From an uncultured Thermotogae bacterium (lineage in GTDB: Bacteria; Thermotogota; Thermotogae; Mesoaciditogales; Mesoaciditogaceae), in the NCBI GenBank assembly GCA_913056255.1, contig CAJXLN010000005.1:1-64000 (forward strand): a stretch of DNA of 64,000 bases, in the 5' to 3' direction. Shown piece after piece: positions 16,807 through 25,303 of this stretch. Made by a program: the position numbers and the translations under genes. The notes under the pieces are model-generated. The model searched no databases, had not been told where the DNA came from, and was given only the letters and a program-made list of their open reading frames with translations. Positions within the stretch are counted from its first letter, which is position 1; every line of letters starts with the position of its first letter.

Positions 16807-17992
16807 AATTTCGAATCTCAGGATTCTTACTCCTGCCGGAGGAGCTCCAAGCATTGATGGAAAGACTTTAGAACTTGAAGGAAGTATTACCATCAAAGAT
16901 GGACGTATTGTTTCCGTAGGTAAATCTCATGGAGCGCTTAGAACCTGGGATGGAAAAGGTATGTTAGCCATTCCAGGATTTGTAGATCCGCACACCCATA
17001 TACCATTCTATGGAGAGCGTTCCGAAGAATTCGCTTTACGTGCTGCTGGAAAAAGTTATGTGGAAATCCTGAAATCTGGCGGTGGAATATATTCCACTGT
17101 CAAAAAGGTGAGAGGAGTTTCGATCGATGCTCTTGTGATAGAGAACACAAAGTATCTGGAGTGGATGTTGAAATCTGGAGTTACTTCTTTGGAATGCAAA
17201 AGTGGATATGGTCTTGATTTTAAAAATGAATTGAAACAGTTGAGAGCTATCAAAAAATTATCGGAAAAGGTACCCCAAACTTTAATTTCAACGTTTTTAG
17301 GCGCACATGCGGTACCTCCAAAGGGGGAAAAGGCTTACTTCACAGAACTCATCGATATGATGAAAGTCATAAAATCGGAATCACTTGCCGAATTCGTGGA
17401 TGTTTTCTGCGATGAAGGTGCTTTTTCCGTTGAAAGTTCTTTCGAACTGTTGAAACTTGCTAAGAATATGGGATTCAAGATCAGAGCACACGCTGAAGAG
17501 CTGTCTTCTAATGGCTTTGCTTCTAAGGCGGCAGAGTTAGGGGCGGTGAGTGTGGATCACATAATAAAAATAAAGGATGAGGAAATTTCCACACTTAAAA
17601 AGTACGGTACCATAGCTCTTCTCATGCCAACAACCAGCTTCTATTTGAAAACCGCGTACGCTCCCGCTCGAAAACTCATAGACAACGGTGTGCCAGTGGC
17701 TCTTGGATCGGACTTCAATCCGGGTTCCAATACTTTTTATTCCCCACTGTTCGTGTCTCATCTTGCCGTTAATCATCTCGGAATGACACCAACTGAAGCT
17801 CTTACAGCTCAAACTTTGAACGCTGCATGTGTTCTTGGAATTGAAAATGAAGTTGGTACGATCGAAACGGGGAAAAACGCAGACATCGTGATCTTGGACG
17901 CACCCAGATTGGAATACATATCTTACATGCCAACGAATGAGATCGTTAAAGCCGTTTTCAAAAATGGGAAGTTGGTGACAGCTAATGAATAG
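16775..17992 (+). CDS. hutI: Imidazolonepropionase, start codon non-standard
   Basis: Opens the imidazolone ring to give formiminoglutamate. Metal-binding motifs of the amidohydrolase fold are present: DPHTHIPF, KSGYGL, GAHAVPP, AHAEE and the aspartate in GSDFNPGS. The first ATG (16961) would begin in the middle of the fold (MLAIPGFVDPHTH) and lose the N-terminal beta-domain, yet the upstream frame clearly encodes it (DLEISNLRILTPAG, ITIKDGRIVSVGK). That frame is open back to 16769 but contains no ATG, GTG or TTG. ATA 16775, four bases after GGTGATC, or ATT 16808, just after the ftcD stop, are the candidates; I give 16775. The last codons (A-N-E-stop) lie inside a repeated element. Confidence 0.85.
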   Translation: MDSSTKLADLEISNLRILTPAGGAPSIDGKTLELEGSITIKDGRIVSVGKSHGALRTWDGKGMLAIPGFVDPHTHIPFYGERSEEFALRAAGKSYVEILKSGGGIYSTVKKVRGVSIDALVIENTKYLEWMLKSGVTSLECKSGYGLDFKNELKQLRAIKKLSEKVPQTLISTFLGAHAVPPKGEKAYFTELIDMMKVIKSESLAEFVDVFCDEGAFSVESSFELLKLAKNMGFKIRAHAEELSSNGFASKAAELGAVSVDHIIKIKDEEISTLKKYGTIALLMPTTSFYLKTAYAPARKLIDNGVPVALGSDFNPGSNTFYSPLFVSHLAVNHLGMTPTEALTAQTLNAACVLGIENEVGTIETGKNADIVILDAPRLEYISYMPTNEIVKAVFKNGKLVTANE

Positions 17993-18163
17993 TTACCAAG
18001 AACTATCAAAAATAACCAAAAAAGATTTGACTTTTGTTGGATAATGTGTTTTAACATTTTTTGAAGGTTTGGGTTGTAAAATTGAAATTGTAAAAAACGG
18101 AATGTTTAAAAGGTAGAAGAAAGGCTACCTTCGAGATTCACCGTTTTTGGTGGATTTTGTAAA
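17979..18163 (+). repeat. Structured intergenic element, copy A (hutI/rlmH)
   Basis: This copy aligns along nearly its whole length with copy B at 40948-41086 on the other strand. Similarity begins inside the last codons of hutI (CAGCTAATGAATAG against CAGTTAACGAATAG) and runs to TTTGTAAA, 12 bases before the TTG-AAA start of rlmH. It includes a fully identical core of about 24 bases centred on the hairpin GGTAG-AAGAAAGG-CTACC (18112-18129), then a second hairpin ATTCACC-GTTTTT-GGTGGAT (18137-18155). Copy A carries about 45 extra bases (about 18036-18080). Both copies have the same sense relative to their flanking genes. Confidence 0.75.
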
Positions 18164-18175
18164 TTAGGGAGGTTT

Positions 18176-18631
18176 TTGAAAACTGAAATAGTATATCCAG
18201 GTAAGATAAAAAATTCCTTTGCCAAAGAAGGATTTGAAGAGTACGTAAAACGTCTCAAACGATTTTTCAAGTTGAACATCACGAGTATTCAATCATGCCG
18301 ATCGAGCGATCGAAGGAAATGTGTTGAAGAGGAATCAAAAAAACTGTTAAAATACATTGGAAGTAGAGAGTTCATCTTGTTGGATGTTGATGGTGAATTG
18401 TTGAACACTAAGGAATTCTCTCAACTCATTAATGGATACATGACTGGCGCACGAGATTTAACATTTGTGGTAGGTGGGGTTTACGGTGTATCGGACGAGT
18501 TAAGGGAGCGTTCGAGCTTATCTCTTTCGTTGTCGCGTATAACTTTTACTCACTCCATGACTTTGATGATACTCACCGAGCAATTGTATCGTGTCGCAAA
18601 AATTCTTTCAGGCCAACCCTATGATCACTGA
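18176..18631 (+). CDS. rlmH: 23S rRNA (pseudouridine-1915-N3) methyltransferase RlmH
   Basis: SPOUT-class methyltransferase acting on the 70S ribosome at position 1915 of 23S rRNA. 151 residues, near the usual length. The knot region FVVGGVYGVSDELRER binds S-adenosylmethionine, and the C-terminus HSMTLMILTEQLYRVAKILSGQPYDH is the family end with the catalytic tyrosine/histidine. TTG start after GGGAGG. It lies directly downstream of repeat copy A. Confidence 0.94.
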   Translation: MKTEIVYPGKIKNSFAKEGFEEYVKRLKRFFKLNITSIQSCRSSDRRKCVEEESKKLLKYIGSREFILLDVDGELLNTKEFSQLINGYMTGARDLTFVVGGVYGVSDELRERSSLSLSLSRITFTHSMTLMILTEQLYRVAKILSGQPYDH

Positions 18632-18651
18632 CAAAGAGGAGGAATTAAAAG

Positions 18652-19980
18652 GTGGATGTTGATCCGCTGAGTAGTTCTAATGTTTTATGGGAACTCGTTA
18701 TTCTTGTGATCTTGTTGTTCCTTTCTGCGTTTTTTTCCGCTTCGGAAACAGCTATGATGAGTATAAGTCGAAAAAGACTTAAGGATGCCATGAACTTGAA
18801 ATCTTCAGATCTCACGGCTAATTTAAAAACATCCAATCGATATCTCACCGTTATACTCATAATTAACAACGTTGTCAATGTGCTTCTATCTTCAATCGCA
18901 ACCGTTCTTGCTTTTCAACTAATGCCAGGAACATCGAGTTCTAAGTTGGTTGGAATAGTCACCACCATGGTCACGGTTTTGATCGTCATTTTTGGAGAAA
19001 TCACTCCAAAGATTTACGCTCGTGAGAGTTCGCTTAAGTTTTTCAACATTTCCTTTCCCGTGATTAAAATTCTGGATCTGATCTTCAGACCCATTACGTG
19101 GTTTTTTACGGCATTTTCGTCATTTTTAATACGAGTTTTTGTTGGCAAATCAGAAGTAGAACCTTTCATTTCACATGACGAGATCCTTTTTACCTTAGAA
19201 GTTGGAAAGCGTCAAGGGGTGATAGAAGAGCAGGAAAGTGAGCTTGTTCGTGGGGCGCTGACACTAAAGGATACATATGTCAGAGAGATAATGGTTCCTC
19301 GAGTTGAGATCATCGGCATACAGTCCGGAAAAACTTTGAACGAAGCGATAAAGATTTTTGATGAATCGAAGTTCTCAAGATTACCCGTTTATGATAAGAC
19401 TGTAGATCGAATCATGGGTATATGTTATGCCAAAGATGTGTTATCGCTCTTGAATTCCAATGGTGAGGCATTTAACACGATTAAAGTGGAAAACGTAGCA
19501 AAAAGCCCATACTTCGTTCCAGAAACCAAAAAGATCGATGATCTTCTCCAAGAAATGAGGCGCATCAAAGTGCACATCGCCATAGTTGTGGATGAATACG
19601 GTGGTACTGCGGGACTTGTAACTCTTGAAGATGTGCTTGAAGAGATAACAGGTGAGATCTTCGATGAATTCGATGCCGAAGACGAAGAAAACCTCATAAT
19701 CAAAAAAGACAGAAACACGTACATCCTGAGCGCATTGACTCCTTTGAATGATATAGAACGCGAATTGGGAATAAAATTTCCGGAGAGTGAATTCGAAACG
19801 ATAGGTGGGTACCTTTTAAAAGTATTCGAGCGCGTTCCACATCCGGGTGAAACGATGGATACGGAACAGATAACTGTTAAGGTTTTGGAGTCGAATAAAA
19901 AACGAATCATAAAAGTTGAATTGAAGCTGAAAAGGGGGAAGAAAGAAATTGAAGGTAGAAAAACTGATAGAAAGAGCTAA
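18652..19980 (+). CDS. CNNM/CorC-family membrane protein with CBS domains
   Basis: 442 residues. An N-terminal DUF21 domain with about four membrane segments (1-180; PFFSASETAMMS-like region FSASETAMMSISRKRL) is followed by a pair of CBS domains (about 200-325; VREIMVPRVEI, VDEYGGTAGLVTLEDVLEEI) and a C-terminal CorC_HlyC domain (about 340-430; TIGGYLLKVFERVPHPGE). Proteins of this architecture export or regulate divalent cations such as magnesium; old annotations call them hemolysins. GTG start, 20 bases after rlmH; the end overlaps cdd by 32 bases. Confidence 0.9.
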   Translation: MDVDPLSSSNVLWELVILVILLFLSAFFSASETAMMSISRKRLKDAMNLKSSDLTANLKTSNRYLTVILIINNVVNVLLSSIATVLAFQLMPGTSSSKLVGIVTTMVTVLIVIFGEITPKIYARESSLKFFNISFPVIKILDLIFRPITWFFTAFSSFLIRVFVGKSEVEPFISHDEILFTLEVGKRQGVIEEQESELVRGALTLKDTYVREIMVPRVEIIGIQSGKTLNEAIKIFDESKFSRLPVYDKTVDRIMGICYAKDVLSLLNSNGEAFNTIKVENVAKSPYFVPETKKIDDLLQEMRRIKVHIAIVVDEYGGTAGLVTLEDVLEEITGEIFDEFDAEDEENLIIKKDRNTYILSALTPLNDIERELGIKFPESEFETIGGYLLKVFERVPHPGETMDTEQITVKVLESNKKRIIKVELKLKRGKKEIEGRKTDRKS

Positions 19981-20341
19981 AATTGTGAGAGAGAATGCGT
20001 ATGTTCCATACTCTCGGTTCAAGGTGGGAGCAGCGTTGGAAACGGAATCAGGCAAAATCTACACCGGCGTCAATGTTGAAAATTCATCCTTTGGCTTAAG
20101 TATGTGTGCTGAGAGAATAGCTATCTTCAAAGCGGTTAGTGAAGGTGAAACCAAATTCAAAAGATTGGTCATCGTTGCTGACACGAAAGACGTGGTTTCA
20201 CCCTGCGGAGCTTGTAGACAGGTCATGTCAGAATTTGGGAATTTCGAAGTTGTACTCTCCAACATCGAAGGAAAAGTGAAGGTTACAAATGTCGAAGAAC
20301 TTCTCCCAAAGGCCTTTGACTTTAGAAGGGATCCAACGTGA
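19949..20341 (+). CDS. cdd: Cytidine deaminase
   Basis: Homotetrameric-type zinc enzyme for pyrimidine salvage, 130 residues. Zinc and catalytic motifs are CAERIAIF (Cys and the proton-shuttling Glu) and PCGACRQV (two Cys ligands). AYVPYSRFKVGAAL at the N-terminus binds substrate. The TTG start after GGGGAAG lies inside the preceding gene; the stop overlaps the next start (GTGA). Confidence 0.94.
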   Translation: MKVEKLIERAKIVRENAYVPYSRFKVGAALETESGKIYTGVNVENSSFGLSMCAERIAIFKAVSEGETKFKRLVIVADTKDVVSPCGACRQVMSEFGNFEVVLSNIEGKVKVTNVEELLPKAFDFRRDPT

Positions 20342-22380
20342 AACGATACATAATTTCATCGTTCGTACTTCTTGTGATGCTGTTCACGTCACTTTTTTCA
20401 AGAAGTGTCTTTTTTGCTTATCAAAGCGCTAAAAATGTGCAATCAGTTGCCGTGATAGGTACATTCAACGACTGGTCGGCGACTGCCGATATCATGAAAC
20501 GCAGTTTTGATGACATTTGGACTGTTCAGATAGAGATTCCGGATGGTGTTTATCTTTACGATTTTCTTGTCGATGGTCATGTTGTAGCCGATCCCAACAA
20601 TCCCAAAAAGAAACATAATGGTAAGAATGGATACTATTCAATACTGACAGTCGGATCCTTTACTCCTCCTGATGGAACTAAAGGAGACGGTCTAATACAC
20701 AAAAATTACGTTCAATTTGACGATCGTTCGCGCGTGTACGTTGATCCTGCCTCTACGGATACTGTTTACTTTGCGTTGGACACGTTAAAAAACGATGTTC
20801 AATCGGTAAGTATTAAGATCGGGAAAAAGCTTTATCCCATGGTACCTGTTGAAATAAACAAATACACCGATAGATACAAAACTACCGTACATCCCTCCAC
20901 GAAAAAGTTTCACTACAACTTCGTAATCGAAGATGGAAAAACAAAACTCGAATTGGGAAAAACCGGAATTGCTACATCTTCAAAAGCTTTTGTCTTCGAC
21001 TTTGCGAGTCCAACTGTTCCCATACTCAACGCACCTCATTGGGCAAAAGGGGCCATCGTCTACGAGATATTTCCAGACAGGTTCTTCAATGGAAACACTT
21101 CTAATGACCCGATACACACCACGATCTGGGGGGAAAAGCCAACTTATAACAATTTCTTCGGCGGTGATCTTCAAGGAATTATCGATAAGATCGACTATCT
21201 TATAGATCTTGGTATTGACATCCTTTACACCACTCCGATCTTCGAAGCACCATCGAATCACAAATATGATACACAAGATTACATGCACATCGATCCACAT
21301 TTTGGTACGTTGCAAACTTTTAGAACTTTGGCTAACTTACTCCACTATAATGACATGTACTGGGTTATTGACGGTGTGTTCAATCACACAGGTACGAGAT
21401 TTTTTGCATTTCAGGATATACTCAAAAATCAACAGAATTCCGCATACGTTCATTGGTACTTCGTGAACCGTTTTCCGGTACGAATAGAATCTGGAGATTA
21501 TGCGACATTTCAGAACTACCCAAGTCTCCCGAAGCTGAACGTTAGAAACGCGGCAGTTCAGAAATATTTGAAAAAAGCGGTGAACAAATGGACATCCAAC
21601 GGTGCGGATGGGTGGAGAATAGACTCGGCAAACGTCATATCAAATTCTTTCCTTGTCAAACTCTACAAATGGATACACGAGATAAAACCGGATTCCCTTG
21701 ACGTTGCGGAAATATGGACGAATGTCTCCAACTGGTTCGACGAGGGTGCGTTCAACTCGAGTATGAATTATCTTTTCAGAGATGCAGCGTACAGTTATAT
21801 AGTTCACGGATCAAGCGCAAAGACTTTTCTAAACGATACGAATTCTTATCTCAACACCTATCCACCTCAGTTGTGGAATGCTCTGTGGAATTTGATAGAC
21901 AGTCATGACACGCCAAGAGCGTTGACGGTTGTGGGCGGAGATATTCGAAAGATGAAGGCACTCGTTGGGCTTCAGATGACATTTATAGGAGCTCCTATGA
22001 TTTATTATGGAGATGAGATAGGAATGCTTGGTGGTAATGATCCGCTTGACAGGGGTTGCATGAATTGGAATAGATCTCGGTGGAATTCAGAGATCTACGA
22101 ATGGTATAAAAAACTAATAGAAATCCGAAAAGATACCCCCGCCATAAGATTTGGAACTTACACACCTATTTTCGTCGAAAAACAAGTTTTGGGATTCAAG
22201 CGTGATTACAAGGGAAAAGAGGTTTACGTTTTCATAAATGGCGGAAGAAATGTTCAAAATGTGAAAACCACGCTTACAGGAAAGTTTCACGACCTTGTAG
22301 ACGACTCAATTTGGAGTTCTAAAAAGCCTTTATCTCTTGAACTTCAACCGTATGAAGTTTTAATACTCGAGAAAAAGTGA
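20338..22380 (+). CDS. Secreted GH13 alpha-glucan hydrolase (neopullulanase/cyclomaltodextrinase-like)
   Basis: 680 residues. A signal peptide (about 1-23) is followed by an immunoglobulin-like CBM48 module (about 25-105; VIGTFNDWSATADIM), a second beta-sandwich (about 110-220) and a GH13 barrel. Conserved region I is VIDGVFNHTG; the nucleophile is Asp429 (GWRIDSAN), the acid/base Glu458 (DVAEIW) and the transition-state aspartate Asp524 (DSHDTPR). The two N-terminal modules and the barrel resemble neopullulanase or cyclomaltodextrinase more than plain alpha-amylase. The signal peptide places it in the periplasm or outside, which suggests use of external starch or maltodextrin. Exact bond specificity cannot be read from sequence. 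Confidence 0.88.
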   Translation: MKRYIISSFVLLVMLFTSLFSRSVFFAYQSAKNVQSVAVIGTFNDWSATADIMKRSFDDIWTVQIEIPDGVYLYDFLVDGHVVADPNNPKKKHNGKNGYYSILTVGSFTPPDGTKGDGLIHKNYVQFDDRSRVYVDPASTDTVYFALDTLKNDVQSVSIKIGKKLYPMVPVEINKYTDRYKTTVHPSTKKFHYNFVIEDGKTKLELGKTGIATSSKAFVFDFASPTVPILNAPHWAKGAIVYEIFPDRFFNGNTSNDPIHTTIWGEKPTYNNFFGGDLQGIIDKIDYLIDLGIDILYTTPIFEAPSNHKYDTQDYMHIDPHFGTLQTFRTLANLLHYNDMYWVIDGVFNHTGTRFFAFQDILKNQQNSAYVHWYFVNRFPVRIESGDYATFQNYPSLPKLNVRNAAVQKYLKKAVNKWTSNGADGWRIDSANVISNSFLVKLYKWIHEIKPDSLDVAEIWTNVSNWFDEGAFNSSMNYLFRDAAYSYIVHGSSAKTFLNDTNSYLNTYPPQLWNALWNLIDSHDTPRALTVVGGDIRKMKALVGLQMTFIGAPMIYYGDEIGMLGGNDPLDRGCMNWNRSRWNSEIYEWYKKLIEIRKDTPAIRFGTYTPIFVEKQVLGFKRDYKGKEVYVFINGGRNVQNVKTTLTGKFHDLVDDSIWSSKKPLSLELQPYEVLILEKK

Positions 22381-22394
22381 AGGAGATGATCTGC

Positions 22395-23660
22395 GTGAAA
22401 AAGATTTCAATGATTTTCATTTTGTTCACCGTATTTTTGGCTGTGGGAATATTTGCAACAAATTCTCTCGTCGTGTATTCCGATTTCGCAATAATTCAAT
22501 CAAATGTTTTTCAAAGGTCAGGAGATCTCATCGTAATCCCGACAACAAACGCTGTCATTGAGAATTCTCTTGTTGTCTCTCATCCACTGAATTACTACAC
22601 ATTTCACCGCGCTGAAAGGTACTCTTTTGATAAGATTTTGAAAAACTACGTGGGAAAAACACTGCAATTCAAATTCAAAGAGGGTACTCTCAAAAATGTC
22701 AGGGTTATATCATACGATCCAATCATATTGAAAGATGTGCAGACAGGCCAGGTGTATTTCTCGCCTGATGGTGAATATCTTTTCCCATCCATTTCATCTG
22801 TAGACTCGAAGAATTACTTCGCGGTTTCCACAAACGCCACGGAGCTTTCTTACAGTTACATCACTTCGAACATAGGGTGGAAAGGTATTTACAGTCTCGA
22901 TATGGATTCTTCAACGATGATCGGAAACATAAATCTCTGGAACAGAACAGATACGACTTTTAGGAACTTTCATCTCGCTTTTGTTGCCGGAAAGCCTAAC
23001 GTTGAGGTGCAGAGAGAGAAGAACTATGGGAAAGCCATCGGTAATTCGTTGAGGGCAGCCCCCACCAGCTTTACCCATCCAAGTCAGGTTCAAAGTCTTG
23101 GAGGATACAAGGTATACGATTTTAGAAATGTTGATTCTTTGGGTGCCAACTCTTCGCTTTTTATTTCACTCTTTTCAAAAAAAATAATTTTGAAAAAACT
23201 CAACGTGGCTTACAATCCATCGAACGATTTCAAACCCGTTGATCTTGTCGCAAAAATTCAACATGACTTTCCAATACCACAGGGAGTTTTAAGTCTATAT
23301 AAAAAATCACAGGGTGTGGAGTATTTCCTTGGGCAGTCGAATATTCCCGACAGTCCAGCTTCAGCCGTTCTGGAAGTTCCTTACGGTAAAAATTTCGATG
23401 TTGAAGTCAAAAACGTGGAAATGCAAAGGATTACGATTTCAAAAAGAGTCGAACTTTACACTTACGAAACAACCTTAAGAAATTCTTCTAACGAAGTTCA
23501 GAGCGTTTGGGTTTACGAGTACGTTCCCGCTGGATCCATCGTAACTCCTGTGGGAGATCTTCATTTTGAGAGAATCTCTTCTAACGAAGTTCATTTTTAC
23601 GTCGATGTCAAAGCTCATTCCAAGAAAGTCTTCAGCTATCATGTACAAACGAGTTATTGA
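22395..23660 (+). CDS. Secreted DUF4139-like protein
   Basis: 421 residues with a signal peptide (MKKISMIFILFTVFLAVGIFA). The middle part follows the DUF4139 pattern: SYITSNIGWKGIYSLDM, then INLWNRTDTTFRNFHLAFVAGKPNVEV, ending in beta-rich sequence with KKVFSYHVQTSY. This family is found in many secreted or envelope proteins and has no established biochemical role. I start at GTG 22395, nine bases after AAGGAG, rather than at the upstream in-frame GTG 22377. It is tightly linked to the GH13 gene and to the HD gene. Confidence 0.65.
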   Translation: MKKISMIFILFTVFLAVGIFATNSLVVYSDFAIIQSNVFQRSGDLIVIPTTNAVIENSLVVSHPLNYYTFHRAERYSFDKILKNYVGKTLQFKFKEGTLKNVRVISYDPIILKDVQTGQVYFSPDGEYLFPSISSVDSKNYFAVSTNATELSYSYITSNIGWKGIYSLDMDSSTMIGNINLWNRTDTTFRNFHLAFVAGKPNVEVQREKNYGKAIGNSLRAAPTSFTHPSQVQSLGGYKVYDFRNVDSLGANSSLFISLFSKKIILKKLNVAYNPSNDFKPVDLVAKIQHDFPIPQGVLSLYKKSQGVEYFLGQSNIPDSPASAVLEVPYGKNFDVEVKNVEMQRITISKRVELYTYETTLRNSSNEVQSVWVYEYVPAGSIVTPVGDLHFERISSNEVHFYVDVKAHSKKVFSYHVQTSY

Positions 23661-24216
23661 GTATTTGAGAAAAATCAGGCCATTCATGGTGAGCCGCCAA
23701 AGAGCGGCTCACATTCAAAGAATGGAAGAGGACTCCGTGGAATTATTTCCCAAACTCAGTGAGTTTGATGCCGAGAGACTCTTGGTGGCAACATGTGCTC
23801 ATGATCTTTTTAGGGACGTAGAACCGGGAAAACTCGTGAAGATATCCAAAATTTGGAATCTAAAAATCACGAAAGTGGAAGCATTTGCTCCCGTACTTCT
23901 TCATGGTAAAGTTGCAAGTGAATATCTGAAGAGACGTATCAAAATAAATGATGAGGAGATTTTAGATGCGGTATCCTATCACACGTCTGGAATGGCAACT
24001 GATTCTCTTATCGTTAAATCACTTGTGATTTTAGATACGCTGGAACACGGAAGAAAATTCGATGGTGTGGGGAAACTTCGCACGATCGCAAAGCGTTCTG
24101 TAGATGAAGGATACATAGCGGTGATAAAGAATAAGATCGTATACGCTTTGAACAACGCTCTTCTCATTCTTCCACAAACAGTGGAAGCGTGGAATTTTTC
24201 GAGAGGGGTAAGATAA
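23641..24216 (+). CDS. HD-domain protein, YqeK-like
   Basis: 191 residues. Histidine and aspartate residues of an HD metal site are at AAHIQRM, CAHDLFRD, LLHGKVASEYLK and VSYHTSGM, the spacing of the YqeK (Ap4A hydrolase-type) family. The next gene encodes an LCP-like protein, and a yqeK-lytR order is common in other bacteria, which supports the call. Start at ATG 23641, overlapping the previous gene by 20 bases; ATG 23686 is the alternative. A perfect 9-bp hairpin (23689-23712, GTGAGCCGC/GCGGCTCAC) lies inside the coding region next to that second ATG. The substrate is unproven. Confidence 0.7.
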   Translation: MYKRVIEYLRKIRPFMVSRQRAAHIQRMEEDSVELFPKLSEFDAERLLVATCAHDLFRDVEPGKLVKISKIWNLKITKVEAFAPVLLHGKVASEYLKRRIKINDEEILDAVSYHTSGMATDSLIVKSLVILDTLEHGRKFDGVGKLRTIAKRSVDEGYIAVIKNKIVYALNNALLILPQTVEAWNFSRGVR

Positions 24217-25296
24217 GTGAGATATATATTGGTATCTTTGGCTTTTTTTTCGATCGCTTTTGCAGTTCTAGTAATGTCATTGGCATTTTATCCATTCTTG
24301 GAAATGGGTCTTAACAGCTTAACAAACCAATATCCAAATTCGAAAGCTTACATCCTCTCCGTTATGACAAATGACACGGGAGATCCGCTTGGATTTTACA
24401 TCGTTGGCATAGATTTCACAACCGCAAACTCCATAATTGTGGACGTTCCGAAAGAATTAAATGTAAAGGGCACATCTTTGAGTGTCCTTTACACAAATGA
24501 TGGAATAAAATATGTAGAGAATGCTCTGTCCAATATCATGAGATTGAAATTTACAGACTATCTCGTATTTACCTCTTCAAAAGCTGAAGAATTTGAAAAA
24601 AAGCTCCGAATAGGGATTCCTCTTCAGGAAGAAAGAATTCACAAAATCGGGTACTCTAAAACCTCTGAAAGTGAGAAAGTATTGCAAATCGAAAGATTAG
24701 TTGAGGAATTTAAAAACCACGATATGTTTCGTACACTAAGTCTTTATCCCGCATTTTCAGAAAATTTCAAAAGTACGATTAAAATTCCAAAATTCCTCAG
24801 AATAGCGAAATTTTTTGGAAGTGAGCCTCGGATATCTGTGATTTCTTACCCCGTTATGAATTCAGATGGCACATTGAAAACTGACAAAACCGAGCTTAAA
24901 AATCTGTTTATAGAATTGGAAAACTGCACACCCATTCACCAGCTAACTTCAATCAAAGTTACATTTATCAACAATTCTTATCTGACAGGTCGAGTATTTT
25001 CTTACGGTGTTTGGAATAAGTGGTCAAAGAAAGGCTATGATTTCCGCATCATTCCAGTGATATGCTCTTACGATTACTTCTATAAGAACGCAGTTTTAGA
25101 AATAAGCAACGTTGATTGGAAAATAAGCGAAATAAAAAAAGCTCTAAAATCGGTTTATCCAAACAGGGATTTCGCCTTTTTGTCACTGGATGATAGAAAA
25201 AATTTGAAATTGTACTACCAGATCGAAGAGCAAGCTGCAATGAACAGATACTACAACATAGGAAACAGCGATTTTATAGTTCTTGTTGGCCGATGA
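24217..25296 (+). CDS. Membrane-anchored LytR/CpsA/Psr-like protein, divergent
   Basis: 359 residues with one N-terminal membrane segment (about 5-28) and the rest outside. The first part (GFYIVGIDFTTANSIIVDVPKELNV, KYVENALSNIMRLKFTDYLVFTS) follows the LCP pattern of LytR-type glycopolymer ligases, but the usual arginine-rich phosphate-binding residues (PRD) are not seen (VPKE instead). The C-terminal region (ISNVDWKISEIKKAL, FAFLSLDDRKN) could be a LytR_C domain. It may therefore be a non-catalytic or strongly diverged member. GTG start immediately after the HD gene stop. Its end faces the M32 gene eight bases away. Confidence 0.5.
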   Translation: MRYILVSLAFFSIAFAVLVMSLAFYPFLEMGLNSLTNQYPNSKAYILSVMTNDTGDPLGFYIVGIDFTTANSIIVDVPKELNVKGTSLSVLYTNDGIKYVENALSNIMRLKFTDYLVFTSSKAEEFEKKLRIGIPLQEERIHKIGYSKTSESEKVLQIERLVEEFKNHDMFRTLSLYPAFSENFKSTIKIPKFLRIAKFFGSEPRISVISYPVMNSDGTLKTDKTELKNLFIELENCTPIHQLTSIKVTFINNSYLTGRVFSYGVWNKWSKKGYDFRIIPVICSYDYFYKNAVLEISNVDWKISEIKKALKSVYPNRDFAFLSLDDRKNLKLYYQIEEQAAMNRYYNIGNSDFIVLVGR

Positions 25297-25303
25297 GAAC
25301 TCA

